Below, one piece after another: positions 1 to 9,297 of a stretch of DNA of 44,882 nt. The position numbers and the translations under genes were made by a program. Numbering within the stretch: the first letter of the stretch is position 1; each line of letters opens with the position of its first letter. The notes below the pieces were generated by a model. That model had not been told where the DNA came from, searched no databases, and worked only from the letters and a program-made list of their open reading frames with translations. This DNA is from Bacteriovoracaceae bacterium UBA6261 (GTDB lineage: Bacteria; Bdellovibrionota; Bacteriovoracia; Bacteriovoracales; Bacteriovoracaceae): positions 1-44,882 of the forward strand of contig DJVH01000122.1 of the NCBI GenBank assembly GCA_002440825.1. Direction: 5' to 3'.

Positions 1-3000
1 TCTGAAATTCAGACATCTGAAGTTATTGGCATCAATGCTCAGGCGATTGCGGATCGTCCAGTTGTGAGTTCCATCGGCAAATTTTCTGATCCATCCGCCG
101 CCGCAGCAAGTGAGCGAGCCGGTTTCGTTGATGACTTTCCATTGGTTTGGATCCGGTTCTGCTGTTGCAGAAACTTTTGGAACTGCTCCGGTAGCGTTAG
201 CAAGTTCTTTGGAAACTGTATAGCGCGAATAGCGGTTGGCTGAAGCAGGATTGCTGTAAGCGAATTTGTCCGTCACTAATGTTTCGTTTGAACCAGTGTT
301 CTCAGGGACAATTGTTTTTGGCCCTTGAGTGTACATTGTGAAATCTTTGCCAATTTCGCGACAGCATCTGTTATCGCTCAGCTTATAATTAAAATAATCT
401 GTTGAGCCCAGAGCTGGCACAGGAGTCCCTTGACCGCAGACAAGAGATTCTCTCCAGTATGATTGTTCAGCTTCAGTACCACCAAAATATTTAATGTCGA
501 GTGATCCCACAGCTTCTTCGTGCATTTTGTTCGGCCCGCAATCGAGGTCTGTATGGCAAACAGATCCTGCGCGACGGTAACAGGCATCCTGAACAAGAGT
601 AGGTGCCGTAATGTTTTGCAAATTAAGAAGAGAGAGAGCTTCAATATTTTTAAAAGCATTAACACCGGTAGAAAGATGTTTTGATTCTGCCCCACAGGCA
701 TTTTGGGTTTGCTTTTGAGTATCGTAATCCACAGCGGCCGGATCTATATAGTTGAGTTCATCATTGAAGGCCGGACAAGTTTTAAAACGAGTCGATCCAT
801 TGATGGCCGAATTACATGAACCTACTTGAGAAATATAATCTGTGCGTTTATTTGTATCAGGATTTGAGTGAGCCGTTACATCGACAGTTGAAAGACTGCG
901 ACCAGGACGGCAGATACCAAAATCATCAGCTTCAGCTGAAGAAAGACCGACGGCATTCATGGCATTGTACTTGATGTTTGTTGTTACGTCGGTTGCAAGA
1001 GATTTGCTCGCTGTCACGTAGTTGAGCGGACGACCGAGGATGTTTGCATCCATACCAAAAAGAATATCATCAAGTTCGTTGGGAGATCTTACGAGTTCAT
1101 CATTAAATTTATTGGTAGAAAGGCCAGCACAATAAAAGTTAGGTGCACAGGTGAGCATTTTTTTATTGCTGTCGTTTGTGAGAGTGGTGTAGTCGCGTTT
1201 GCAAGGCGCTCCCTGACCACGGTAAACACAGCGCTTGCCATTTGAAGTGCTGATTGTCGATTGAAGAATTTCAAACAATGAGCCGGTTTTTTCCTGATTC
1301 GCGCTTTCTTTAGCATCGGAATCAAAGAGCGGCCATTTTGTTTTTAATTGTGATACGTCCGCACATACATATTCCCAACCCAGCTGCGAAACGCAGTCTG
1401 CATCCACTTCGCACTGATGGTATTTCTGGCAAGTCGCTCCTGTATTTTGTCTTGGATCAGTCAGGGCAAGATCAGGATCGTAGTCGAAATCCGCTGCTGT
1501 ATTTGCAGAGAAATCCGGGATAATGTTGACGATTGTATCCGTTTTGTCGGCAAGGTCTAAGAAAGAAGAGTTGAGGGCAAGGTAAAGTTTTGTACTTGTC
1601 GCTGTGATTCTTCGTCCTGTTCCGATGGCAAACCAGGTCACACCGTCAAATGAACCGATGAGAGCGCCTTTGTTAAATCCGTACCAATCGCGCTGATAGC
1701 CGTTCACATAATAAGTGGCCTGCGTTTTCAAACGAAGTTGTCTTTGTGTTTGAAGCGAAGAATTTTTTGAGTGAGAAAGAGGAAGCATTGTGACCGGAAC
1801 GTAGCAGGCGCGTCCGAATTTTGTATCTTCGTAATTCCCGAACGTCGTATTGCCTGAATAGGTGTCGCGTGAAGTTGTATATCCCGAAGCCTGAAGACCA
1901 ACACCCCTCTGGCTCGTTGGATGAGCTGAGAAAGTCTGGAACCAGAAATCTTTCGTACATTGTGAACAAGGAGTGAAGTATCCGCTTGTGGCAGATAGAA
2001 TATAAGATTTACCAAGTTCAACAGTGACTTGTTTTGCCGGTAAAGCGTGGCTTAAATCAACCGTCATCTTTCCGAGAATGGAATTGATATTGTAAGAACC
2101 ATTGACTGGACCGACTTTATTAAGTTCATCCAGATAATAAAAATCGTCCCCTTCCTGAACAGGTGGAGAAGCTTTTGATTGAAGTCCTGTCAGATCATCA
2201 TAGTTCGTTCCAGTTGATGAGTAGAAACGATGTGGAGCACTTCTGTTAGGAACAGTGACGTTCAGATTTGTAATCGGTCCAATCGGGTTTGCCGGTTGAG
2301 GTGTGTAGCATTGGAAATCGGTAATGTTGGCATTGGTTTGAAGAGCACCGGCAAGATAAACCGGAACAATTCCCCAGTCAGGACATTTTACCGCCATCTC
2401 TGAATCCGTCGCTGTACAACCGCAGGCGACAGCAAGTTTCTTTTTAATATTGTTGTAGGCCGTTTCTGTTTTATCAAAGGCCGTTGCTGTTCCTGCTGTA
2501 TTCAGATCGCGGCAGTTGTTGTAACCCAAACCTGCCGTTACATCAGAAAGACAAGTCCAGTCCTGAAGATATTTTGCCACGCGGGCCTGAGCATCCGAGA
2601 CGGGATTCGTTGATGTGTCTGTTGAAACAGGAGTGTGAACAATGTTTGAACAAATATAATAAATGTTCGGGTAGTTGATAAATGATAGAGGATTTTTAGA
2701 GTAATCAGCTTTTGCCTGAGTGTATTCAGTCGGGTAAGCAGTAGAGGCATTTGCTTTTTCTGATCCATCTTTTACACACTGGCCTGAAATACAGCAATCA
2801 AATCCTTTGGCCGAACAGCTGGCATTTGTACATGAGCTGCTGTTGTCAGTTGAGTTTGATTGAAGATCTACTCTTACTGCAATTCCAGTTAAATCAATAT
2901 TAGTCACAGGCATTTTTGATAAGACAGAACCATTCACTGCAAGAAGGGCAAGATTGGTCGAAGTATTGAGACCAGTACAGCTTGTACACAACTGCGGTAA

Positions 3001-3525
3001 TGAGAAAGCTTTCGCTGTGAAAGATGGAAGCACTGATGTCGTTGCAGCATCAAGTGAAAGATCACATTGAGCTGTGTTGTCAGATGTATTGGGAACATCG
3101 ATGCGAAGTAATCTTTCAATGGCCTTGGTAGACGTTGTCACGTAAATGGGAACAGCTCTTAATCTGAGCTGAGGTTTTACTGTCGCTGAGATAGTGTAGT
3201 TTCCGGCAAGACAGTAGCTTTTTCTGTAATACTCAACCCCCGAAGTATCTTTTGAACTTAAAAAATCATGAACAGCTTTCCCGCGAAGATAAATCACATC
3301 CGAAGAGGATTTGTTTACTGTCACAGTTCCGGCAAATTTAGCATTGGTGTACCAGTAAAGAAATTCATCAGAAGCAAAGGTCGGAGCTGAACCCGTGGAC
3401 GTTTTATTTGTTGTTGAAGTTGAAGCAGATTTAACGGTACTTTTTCTGGCAGTATTCGGAGATTGAATACATCCTTGAAGAAAAAGTGAAACGATAATGA
3501 ATGTGAAGCTTAAAAGAGTTTTCAT
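1..3525 (-). CDS. Large Cys-rich secreted lipoprotein, 3' end outside window
   Basis: The frame is open without a stop from 3525 to the left edge, giving at least 1175 residues; the C-terminus is missing. The N-terminus is a lipoprotein signal peptide with lipobox LFLQGC, so Cys19 should be lipidated and the protein anchored in the envelope. A Ser/Thr-rich linker follows (about residues 22-45). The rest is an extracytoplasmic protein with about 40 cysteines in clusters such as CSAKGFDCC, CQKYHQCEVDADC and CHTDLDCG, which resemble small disulfide-bonded EGF/Dickkopf-like knots. I do not recognise a catalytic domain. The start is fixed by the signal peptide; there is no Shine-Dalgarno, and a sigma-28-like element sits about 8 bp upstream, so the mRNA may be leaderless. 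Surface adhesin or contact protein is only a guess. Confidence 0.8.
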   Translation of the reverse strand, partial: MKTLLSFTFIIVSLFLQGCIQSPNTARKSTVKSASTSTTNKTSTGSAPTFASDEFLYWYTNAKFAGTVTVNKSSSDVIYLRGKAVHDFLSSKDTSGVEYYRKSYCLAGNYTISATVKPQLRLRAVPIYVTTSTKAIERLLRIDVPNTSDNTAQCDLSLDAATTSVLPSFTAKAFSLPQLCTSCTGLNTSTNLALLAVNGSVLSKMPVTNIDLTGIAVRVDLQSNSTDNSSSCTNASCSAKGFDCCISGQCVKDGSEKANASTAYPTEYTQAKADYSKNPLSFINYPNIYYICSNIVHTPVSTDTSTNPVSDAQARVAKYLQDWTCLSDVTAGLGYNNCRDLNTAGTATAFDKTETAYNNIKKKLAVACGCTATDSEMAVKCPDWGIVPVYLAGALQTNANITDFQCYTPQPANPIGPITNLNVTVPNRSAPHRFYSSTGTNYDDLTGLQSKASPPVQEGDDFYYLDELNKVGPVNGSYNINSILGKMTVDLSHALPAKQVTVELGKSYILSATSGYFTPCSQCTKDFWFQTFSAHPTSQRGVGLQASGYTTSRDTYSGNTTFGNYEDTKFGRACYVPVTMLPLSHSKNSSLQTQRQLRLKTQATYYVNGYQRDWYGFNKGALIGSFDGVTWFAIGTGRRITATSTKLYLALNSSFLDLADKTDTIVNIIPDFSANTAADFDYDPDLALTDPRQNTGATCQKYHQCEVDADCVSQLGWEYVCADVSQLKTKWPLFDSDAKESANQEKTGSLFEILQSTISTSNGKRCVYRGQGAPCKRDYTTLTNDSNKKMLTCAPNFYCAGLSTNKFNDELVRSPNELDDILFGMDANILGRPLNYVTASKSLATDVTTNIKYNAMNAVGLSSAEADDFGICRPGRSLSTVDVTAHSNPDTNKRTDYISQVGSCNSAINGSTRFKTCPAFNDELNYIDPAAVDYDTQKQTQNACGAESKHLSTGVNAFKNIEALSLLNLQNITAPTLVQDACYRRAGSVCHTDLDCGPNKMHEEAVGSLDIKYFGGTEAEQSYWRESLVCGQGTPVPALGSTDYFNYKLSDNRCCREIGKDFTMYTQGPKTIVPENTGSNETLVTDKFAYSNPASANRYSRYTVSKELANATGAVPKVSATAEPDPNQWKVINETGSLTCCGGGWIRKFADGTHNWTIRNRLSIDANNFRCLNFR

Positions 3526-3533
3526 CAGTTTTC

Positions 3534-3560
3534 TTATCGTCTTAATCTCTCATGCTTATA
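3534..3560 (-). promoter_or_regulatory. Candidate sigma-28 (FliA-type) promoter of the lipoprotein gene
   Basis: Read on the minus strand, TATAAGCA, 11 bases, then GACGATAA. The FliA consensus is TAAAGTTT-N11-GCCGATAA; the -10 matches 7 of 8, the -35 only weakly. The predicted transcription start falls 1-3 bases before the ATG at 3525, which fits the missing Shine-Dalgarno. Confidence 0.3.
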
Positions 3561-3689
3561 AACATTTGAATGAACTTGGCCCGTAGGAATATTTTACCGC
3601 CAATCAATGGTGAAGAAGATGGATAAGATGCCCCTTACTCCTTTTTTAATAAGAGCCCGGATTCATTGTCTTTTATTGAGATTGTTAAA

Positions 3690-3723
3690 AAGAAGCAAAA
3701 AAGAGGCGAAGCAGGACTTCGCC
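3690..3723 (-). terminator. Intrinsic terminator after the 624-residue exported protein gene
   Basis: On the minus strand GGCGAAG, a 5-base loop TCCTG and CTTCGCC form a perfect 7-bp stem, followed by the T-rich run TCTTTTTTGCTTC. It lies 17 bases after the stop of the gene at 3740-5614. Confidence 0.85.
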
Positions 3724-3739
3724 ACATTAAATGGGCAAC

Positions 3740-5614
3740 TTAATTGGTAAAGTTAAATCCGGCAGAAGAATTAAATGGGCTTGAATAGTTGGTCGTGGCC
3801 GTCGGAAATGAATAGTAGCTTCCCTGGAAATAAGGAAACCCCATATTCCACGGCGAGCTTTGAGTATACATATAATTCATCTGCTTCATGTATAAGGCCT
3901 GGGATTCAAGAACATTGATCTGTGATTTTAAATTCATGTTTCCCATCCAGACTGGGAAAACCGAGCCCACACTTTGGCTTAAACCTTCTGCAAAAATTCT
4001 CGAATTACTTTTTCTCTCGTAAACTTCATAGCCTTTAGGATCTTTTTTACTGGGAACGATCCAGTATTTGTTACTGTAGTCTTCCCATTCTTTTAATTCC
4101 TTCACACCTTTGATGGCGATGACTTCTTTTTGAACGTCAGCACAGATATCGCCGAAATTTTTCATGTCAGCGTTCTGGCAATAAGACATATAAGTTTCCA
4201 GTTCGTTTTTTGAAAACGGCCCGAGTTCTCCTTTTTGTTTTGAAAGGGTGTTGTCGCTGACAATTCGTGAAATGACAGTAGAAAGTTTTTTGCCAAGTGA
4301 CGACAACTCTGTACTGGATGATGGATCCGCGCTCATCGCATCCTTTCCTAAAAGACAAGTGGAAAGATTTGATTGAACTTCGCTTTCTTTAGCATTTGGG
4401 CACAGGCGAATATATTTCTGTGCCACGTATTGTTTCATCTTTTCAATTTTGGCGAGTGAGCCTGCAGTAGAATTCATTGTATTGAGTTCTGCTGTTTTTT
4501 TGGCAATTTCTTCATTGAGAGCTTTTGTTTTGTCTTCAAAAAACTTTCTCAGCTCTTCAGAAAAATCAGAGCATTTCTCTCTTGATTCACGGTCTTCTTT
4601 TGAACAGGTTTCATTAAAATTAGCGATCGATTCATCGTTTAATCCGATGCCGTTTAGAGTTGCATTTTGCTCTTTCGCCAACTGGACGGCTTTTGCAAGT
4701 TTGTCGCGCGAAAGCGCCTTCAATTGGTCTTTTTTGTCTGCTTTTATGTCGTCCGATTCTTTTAACAGACGATCAAATTCTGAACTGGCAAAAGCCTTGT
4801 GCACGTCACTTAATTGGGATTGGAGTATTTCTTTAACCTTATCCTTGTGATCAGTCATCAAATGGCTGCAGGCTTCGATTTTATCGTTAAAGCAATCTTC
4901 AATGTCTTTTCTTTCATTACCCATCGCTTCGACGAGATCAGGAGCTTTGGAAAGAATTGTCGATAGCACTTCTTCCGGGTTAATACTTTGAGGGATGGTG
5001 GCGTAAATACTTTTCAATTGTTGTGAAACATCTTTTTTATCAGCATCAGTCAGATGCGATTTTGCTTCATAATAGCGCTGTAATGTATCGTTGATACCTT
5101 TAACTTCAGATTTGTAGACGTATTTAATCTTCATACTGTTCATATAAGAACAGAACGCTGTCTGGCTTTTTTTCTTTTCCAGTGAATCACAAAGAGACCC
5201 GATGTCCCTGTGATCCTGTTCTTCATCCACTTTTGTTGTGGCGATGAGCGCTTCAAAAATCATTGAACTGCGAAGAAGGCGTTTGAATTCATCTACGTTG
5301 GCAATTTGTTTTGTATCAGATGTCTGCTTAATTTGATTGAAAGAGTTTTGATAGTCGTTTCTCAAATCCAGAAATGATTTAAGAATATCTCTTTTTGAAA
5401 GAAGCTGATTGAGTTCCATCTGAATTGGTTTTGCTCTTTCAATTTCTTTTAAACTCAAGTTATTCAGCTCTGTGAAGCGAGTCTTTGCAATGGCCCCGCA
5501 AAAAGTCTTGCCAGGATAGGACGCTCCTGTCGTTTTAGGATCGAGCGGCGACCGCAAATCGTCGGCGTAAGCTGAGATAAAACTGATAGACAGAAAAAAG
5601 ATTAAGACTTTCAT
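3740..5614 (-). CDS. Exported coiled-coil protein of unknown function (624 aa)
   Basis: I recognise no family. Starting at the ATG at 5614, the protein opens with a classical signal peptide (MKVLIFFLSISFISAYA, cleavage before DD). This start is preferred over upstream ATGs at 5638 and 5626 because AGGAA lies 6-8 bases before it. The mature part is highly charged, rich in Lys, Glu, Asp, Ser and Leu, with long helical or coiled-coil stretches (about residues 40-480) and scattered cysteines (GSLCDS, CFNDKIEACSH, ETCSKEDRESREKC) that could form disulfides. The last 50 residues change character to aromatic, Tyr/Ser/Phe/Asn-rich and low complexity. It is monocistronic: own terminator, and more than 100 bp from the upstream gene. 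Confidence 0.75.
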   Translation of the reverse strand: MKVLIFFLSISFISAYADDLRSPLDPKTTGASYPGKTFCGAIAKTRFTELNNLSLKEIERAKPIQMELNQLLSKRDILKSFLDLRNDYQNSFNQIKQTSDTKQIANVDEFKRLLRSSMIFEALIATTKVDEEQDHRDIGSLCDSLEKKKSQTAFCSYMNSMKIKYVYKSEVKGINDTLQRYYEAKSHLTDADKKDVSQQLKSIYATIPQSINPEEVLSTILSKAPDLVEAMGNERKDIEDCFNDKIEACSHLMTDHKDKVKEILQSQLSDVHKAFASSEFDRLLKESDDIKADKKDQLKALSRDKLAKAVQLAKEQNATLNGIGLNDESIANFNETCSKEDRESREKCSDFSEELRKFFEDKTKALNEEIAKKTAELNTMNSTAGSLAKIEKMKQYVAQKYIRLCPNAKESEVQSNLSTCLLGKDAMSADPSSSTELSSLGKKLSTVISRIVSDNTLSKQKGELGPFSKNELETYMSYCQNADMKNFGDICADVQKEVIAIKGVKELKEWEDYSNKYWIVPSKKDPKGYEVYERKSNSRIFAEGLSQSVGSVFPVWMGNMNLKSQINVLESQALYMKQMNYMYTQSSPWNMGFPYFQGSYYSFPTATTNYSSPFNSSAGFNFTN

Positions 5615-5757
5615 AATGTTCCTCATAGCAATACTCACAATCTTATCGGATTTCCGAGAGTTTCACTAAAGAACATTAGAAAAAGACTATTTAGGGCGGA
5701 CCTTCGCACCTTTAGAATGAATTATTTAAGGAAAAGCTGCCAATTTTTTAAGGCGAA

Positions 5758-6849
5758 TCAACCATGACCTGAAGTCATGAAAGAATCGTGATCCTGAATG
5801 CGCTTGCGCTTATCTTTGAGAGTGCTGAAAAATTCTTCCGAAATTTTCATCGTCTCGCTGAGATCAGGTGTTTTAAAAATCACATCACGGAAGTAACTGA
5901 CGTTATCATAGCCGGCGGCCATCCAGATCAGGTGCTTGCGGATAGAAATGAGAAGAGTGTGATCGCTGTGAGCGTAGTTGTGTGAATAATCCACCAGCCT
6001 CTGCATGACTTCGAGATGATCTTCGGGAGTAAAGAAAATGTTGTCGCCTTCTTCAATGTAAGGCTCGAGGAACATGAAAGGATTGCGAAGCGGTCCCCGG
6101 CCAAGCATGAGCGCCTGACAATTGGAAGTTTTCATTTTCTCGCGCGTGAAATTGACAGTGTGGAGATCACCATTGCCTATTACTGGCAACGGAGAATGTT
6201 TTCCCAAGTGTTCCAGCATTTCCCAGTTTGCTTTTCCGGTGTATTGCTGAGCTCTGGTGCGGCCGTGAACGGCAACGAATTCTACACCTTCTTCCCGGGC
6301 AATATGAATGACTTCGTTGGCATTGATGGAATCGTGATCCCAGCCGAGTCTGATTTTTATCGTCAGCGGAACAGAGATGGCCTTTTTCATGGTCGAAAAC
6401 AAATGACTAAGTTTCGATGTATCTTTCAAAAGAGAAGAACCGGCACCGGTCCCGACAACTTTCTTAACCGGACATCCCATGTTGATGTCGATGAATTTCG
6501 GGCCAAATTCCTGAGCGACTTTCGCAGCGCTTGCCATAGATTCCGGGTCTTCACCAAAAAGTTGCAATCCAATATTTTTTTCCAATGGATCAATTTTCAG
6601 CATGTCCGTAGTTCGAATATTTTTATAATTGATGCCATGGCATGAAATAAGCTCGGAAACTGTTCCGCCCGCTCCCAGGTCTTCCATTAACAAACGAAAA
6701 GGCGCAGTGCCGATGCTCGACATTGGAGCAAGTAGAAGAGGAGAGTCAAAAGTAATAGAACCCAATTGCACAGGACGTCTACGCGCCTTGAGCACATCAA
6801 TTTTATTTTGAAGTTCCGCCCTGAATGGGCCATTATTGTTCGTTGTCAT
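5758..6849 (-). CDS. dus: tRNA-dihydrouridine synthase (DusB-like)
   Basis: FMN-dependent TIM-barrel enzyme that reduces uridine to dihydrouridine in tRNA. Visible family signatures: the N-terminal LLAPMSSIGTAPFR phosphate/FMN segment (39-52), GLQLFGEDPE (94-103), and DINMGCPVKKVVGTGAGSSL (121-140) in which C126 is the catalytic acid; then FVAVHGRTRAQQYTG and the GNGDLHT and LMLGRGPLRNPF segments near the end of the barrel. At 363 residues it is slightly longer than E. coli DusB. It stands alone, divergent from the HAD gene with 36 bp between the two start codons, and no strong ribosome binding site is visible. Assignment to the Dus family is firm; the B, A or C subfamily is not. Confidence 0.9.
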   Translation of the reverse strand: MTTNNNGPFRAELQNKIDVLKARRRPVQLGSITFDSPLLLAPMSSIGTAPFRLLMEDLGAGGTVSELISCHGINYKNIRTTDMLKIDPLEKNIGLQLFGEDPESMASAAKVAQEFGPKFIDINMGCPVKKVVGTGAGSSLLKDTSKLSHLFSTMKKAISVPLTIKIRLGWDHDSINANEVIHIAREEGVEFVAVHGRTRAQQYTGKANWEMLEHLGKHSPLPVIGNGDLHTVNFTREKMKTSNCQALMLGRGPLRNPFMFLEPYIEEGDNIFFTPEDHLEVMQRLVDYSHNYAHSDHTLLISIRKHLIWMAAGYDNVSYFRDVIFKTPDLSETMKISEEFFSTLKDKRKRIQDHDSFMTSGHG

Positions 6850-6885
6850 TTAGTCTTCAATAACAGTAAACCCAGACACCCGTCA

Positions 6886-7413
6886 ATGAGCGAATGCATG
6901 AGTGAAAAAGATTCAAAAGCCGCCTCAAAAAGTCCAGTTGGGCATATAGTTTTCGACCACGACGGAACGCTGGTGGATACGAACTCGTCTCCATTTATCC
7001 TGTTTACGGGAATGAAGGAATTGCTCCAGGAGCTTAAAGCACAGCAGTTTGAATTATTCGTCTGGACCGCAAGACCTCGCAGATCCACTATTGAAAGTTT
7101 AAAGCGACTGGAAATTTCCCATTATTTCACTGAAATTTATTGTTTTGACGACGGCATTCCCAAGCCACATCCCATGGGACTGGCGGAACTCACCGCCGGG
7201 CTTTCCAAAAAAAATATTCTCCACATCGGAGACAGTCTGACAGATTTCGAGGGCGCCCATGCCTATGGAATTGAAGTCATTGCAGCTTGCTGGAGTGTCC
7301 CGGATCAGGTACAAAAGTATGCTCAAATAGCAGATTATACCGCACGCTCGATAGAGGAGTGCAGACAGATCATCGAAAGGAAATTCGAAAGAAAATTCGA
7401 GATAAAAATTTAA
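6886..7413 (+). CDS. HAD-superfamily hydrolase (phosphoglycolate phosphatase-like)
   Basis: Small HAD phosphatase of 175 residues. Motif I is DHDGTLVD (D24 nucleophile, D26 acid/base), motif II is WTAR (T61), motif III is the Lys in PKPHP (K93), and motif IV is HIGDSLTD (113-120). All catalytic residues are present. There is only a short helical cap between motifs I and II, so the substrate could be a small phosphorylated metabolite or a protein. ATG at 6886 is chosen because the frame upstream overlaps the divergent dus gene; ATG at 6898 is an alternative, and neither has a clear Shine-Dalgarno. It is 11 bp upstream of ffh and probably cotranscribed with it. Confidence 0.85.
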   Translation: MSECMSEKDSKAASKSPVGHIVFDHDGTLVDTNSSPFILFTGMKELLQELKAQQFELFVWTARPRRSTIESLKRLEISHYFTEIYCFDDGIPKPHPMGLAELTAGLSKKNILHIGDSLTDFEGAHAYGIEVIAACWSVPDQVQKYAQIADYTARSIEECRQIIERKFERKFEIKI

Positions 7414-7424
7414 GGGGAACTTTA

Positions 7425-8879
7425 ATGTTTGATACTCTTAGCGATAAATTCGCCAGCGCCTTCAAATACATTCAGGGGAAATCAAAAATCACTGAAGAAA
7501 ATATTGAAGAAACATTGAAAGATGTTCGCACTGCTTTGCTTGAAGCTGATGTCAATTTCAAAGTCGTCAAAGAATTCGTCAATGCCGTAAAAGAAAAATC
7601 ACTCGGCGAAAAAGTTATTAAAGGCGTTAATCCTGGTGAACAATTCGTCAAGATTATGCACGACGAACTCGCGCGAATCATGGGCGATGCCAATGAAGAA
7701 ATCAATCTCGATCGACCGGGAATAGTTCCCATTTTAATCGTGGGTCTAAACGGGCAGGGGAAAACAACATTTTCCGGCAAACTTGCTCTGCATTTAAAAG
7801 GCAAAAAGAAAAAAGATGTTCTTCTCGTTCCGGCCGATACTTTCCGTCCGGCAGCGAAAGCTCAGTTGCAAACACTTGCAAAACAAATTGATGTTGATTG
7901 CTATGATTCAGATCTTTCATTGCATCCTAAAGATCTCGTTCTTGCAGCGATGGAAGAGGCTAAAAAACGCCATAAAAATGTCGTCATTATCGATACGGCC
8001 GGACGTCTTCACGTCGATGAAGAATTGATGGGCCAACTGAAAGAAGTGAAAGCTGCTCTGGAAGAATATAAACCGGAAGTCCTCATGGTCGCAGACGCCA
8101 TGACCGGTCAGGAAGCCGTGAATGTTTCAAAGACATTTCATGAGGCCATTGGTGTGACGGGGATAGTTCTTTCAAAAATGGATTCCGACGCCAAGGGCGG
8201 AGCTGCGCTTTCTATTCGCCATGTAACGGGAGTTCCGATTCGCTATGTTTCTATGGGCGAGAAGATGAAGGACCTGGAGCTTTTCCATCCGGATCGTCTG
8301 GCTAAAAGAATCCTGGATATGGGAGACGTGCTGACGCTCGTTGAAAAGGCCCAGGAAAATATCAATGAAAATGATGCTGAGAGCATGATGAAGAATTTCC
8401 AGAAAGGGAAATTCACCGTCAACGATTTCTTAAAGCAGATGGAAATGATGAACTCTCTGGGATCGATGACCAGCATTTTGAAAATGATTCCTGGCATGGG
8501 TGGGATGTTAAAACAGATCGGGGATCTAAGCCCTGCTGAAAACGAAATGAAGCGCATGAAGGTCATTATTTCATCGATGACGACTGAAGAGCGGGAAAAC
8601 TATAAGGTCATCAAAGAATCGCGTTTAAAGCGCATTGCAAGCGGCTCAGGCAATACAGAAGAATCAGTGAAGGACTTCTTAAAAAAATTCGCTCAAATGG
8701 AGCAGATGATGGGCGGTCTATCTTCCATGATGAAGGGCGGCGGACTTCCGGGAATGCCTGGAATGCCGGGAATGGGGCCACAAAAAGGATTTAGGGCCGA
8801 TCCAAACGCAATGCAAAACCCATTTGGCAAGCAAAAGAAAAAAGGGGCCAAGGGGCCTTGGGGCAAGGGCTATTTTTAA
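7425..8879 (+). CDS. ffh: Signal recognition particle GTPase Ffh
   Basis: SRP54/Ffh binds signal sequences and 4.5S RNA and delivers nascent membrane proteins to FtsY. The start at 7425 follows AAGGGGAAC and gives 484 residues, in the normal range. N domain 1-95; G domain with P-loop GLNGQGKTT (107-115), DTFRPAA (138-144), DTAGR (190-194) and SKMD (250-253). The P-loop has N-G-Q where GLQGSGKTT is usual, a mild variation. The C-terminal M domain is methionine-rich, with long MM-containing helices and a GMPGMPGMG tail near 450-460. A short basic tail follows. It sits just after the HAD phosphatase and before rpsP, which has its own promoter. Confidence 0.97.
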   Translation: MFDTLSDKFASAFKYIQGKSKITEENIEETLKDVRTALLEADVNFKVVKEFVNAVKEKSLGEKVIKGVNPGEQFVKIMHDELARIMGDANEEINLDRPGIVPILIVGLNGQGKTTFSGKLALHLKGKKKKDVLLVPADTFRPAAKAQLQTLAKQIDVDCYDSDLSLHPKDLVLAAMEEAKKRHKNVVIIDTAGRLHVDEELMGQLKEVKAALEEYKPEVLMVADAMTGQEAVNVSKTFHEAIGVTGIVLSKMDSDAKGGAALSIRHVTGVPIRYVSMGEKMKDLELFHPDRLAKRILDMGDVLTLVEKAQENINENDAESMMKNFQKGKFTVNDFLKQMEMMNSLGSMTSILKMIPGMGGMLKQIGDLSPAENEMKRMKVIISSMTTEERENYKVIKESRLKRIASGSGNTEESVKDFLKKFAQMEQMMGGLSSMMKGGGLPGMPGMPGMGPQKGFRADPNAMQNPFGKQKKKGAKGPWGKGYF

Positions 8880-8909
8880 TTTTTTGATTTATCATTCGGT
8901 ACTTAGTCG

Positions 8910-8938
8910 TTGACTAATGAGGCCGTATGCTTTATTTA
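8910..8938 (+). promoter_or_regulatory. Sigma-70-type promoter of rpsP-khpA
   Basis: TTGACT (8910-8915), 17-base spacer, TATTTA (8933-8938). It is close to consensus and correctly placed, with the predicted start about 70 bases before rpsP. Confidence 0.65.
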
Positions 8939-8968
8939 CTTAAAATTGTTTTTTATTAATGAATACAT

Positions 8969-8982
8969 GTTCAACATTGAAC
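8969..8982 (+). repeat. Short palindrome in the rpsP leader
   Basis: GTTCAA-CA-TTGAAC, 6-bp arms and a 2-base centre, about 34 bp before the rpsP start and downstream of the promoter. It could be an operator or a small RNA hairpin; there is no family evidence. Confidence 0.35.
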
Positions 8983-9015
8983 AAATTATAGTTGGGACAC
9001 ATTTAGGAGATATTG

Positions 9016-9261
9016 ATGTTAACTGTTAGACTCTCACGCGGTGGTAGAAGAAATGATCCTGTTTACACAATCGTTGTAACAGACTCTCGTAAATCAAGAG
9101 ATGGTGGTTTCCTTGAGAAACTTGGCCAATACAACCCACACGACACTACAACTCTAAAAAACGTAAAAGTTGATCGCCTTAAAGAACTTGTTGCTAAAGG
9201 CGCAACTATTTCAGATACAGTAAGAACTCTTCTTAGAAACCAAAAAATTGCTCTTAACTAG
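9016..9261 (+). CDS. rpsP: 30S ribosomal protein S16
   Basis: An 81-residue S16 recognised from MLTVRLSRGGRR, the PVYTIVVTDSRKSRDGGFLE core and the LGQYNP motif, all diagnostic. S16 is an early assembly protein of the 30S body. ATG at 9016 has AGGAG 6 bases upstream; the adjacent in-frame TTG at 9013 would be only 3 bases from it. Codon use is that of a highly expressed gene (AGA, CTT, AAC, CCA, GGT). The next gene is khpA, 36 bp away; the usual rimM, trmD and rplS do not follow. Confidence 0.97.
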   Translation: MLTVRLSRGGRRNDPVYTIVVTDSRKSRDGGFLEKLGQYNPHDTTTLKNVKVDRLKELVAKGATISDTVRTLLRNQKIALN

Positions 9262-9297
9262 TTTTTAGTTTTAAAGCCGTTTTTTGGAGTTAACGAA

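Noticed and set aside
4449..4850. 133-residue ORF on the plus strand inside the exported coiled-coil gene
   Set aside because: It is the antisense of a Lys/Glu/Ser-rich coding sequence, a common cause of long shadow frames; no start signal or family match.
5640..5680. TCCGATAA upstream of the 624-residue exported protein gene as a sigma-28 promoter
   Set aside because: The -10 matches but nothing like TAAA lies 15 bases upstream, so the bipartite element is missing.
6016..6645. 209-residue ORF opposite the dus gene
   Set aside because: It lies entirely antisense to a well-conserved enzyme and has no ribosome binding site or recognisable domain.
8848..8861. CCAAGG-GG-CCTTGG near the ffh stop as a terminator
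   Set aside because: It is inside the conserved Gly/Pro/Trp tail of ffh and is separated from the T-rich stretch by about 11 bases; only 6 pairs with a 2-base loop.
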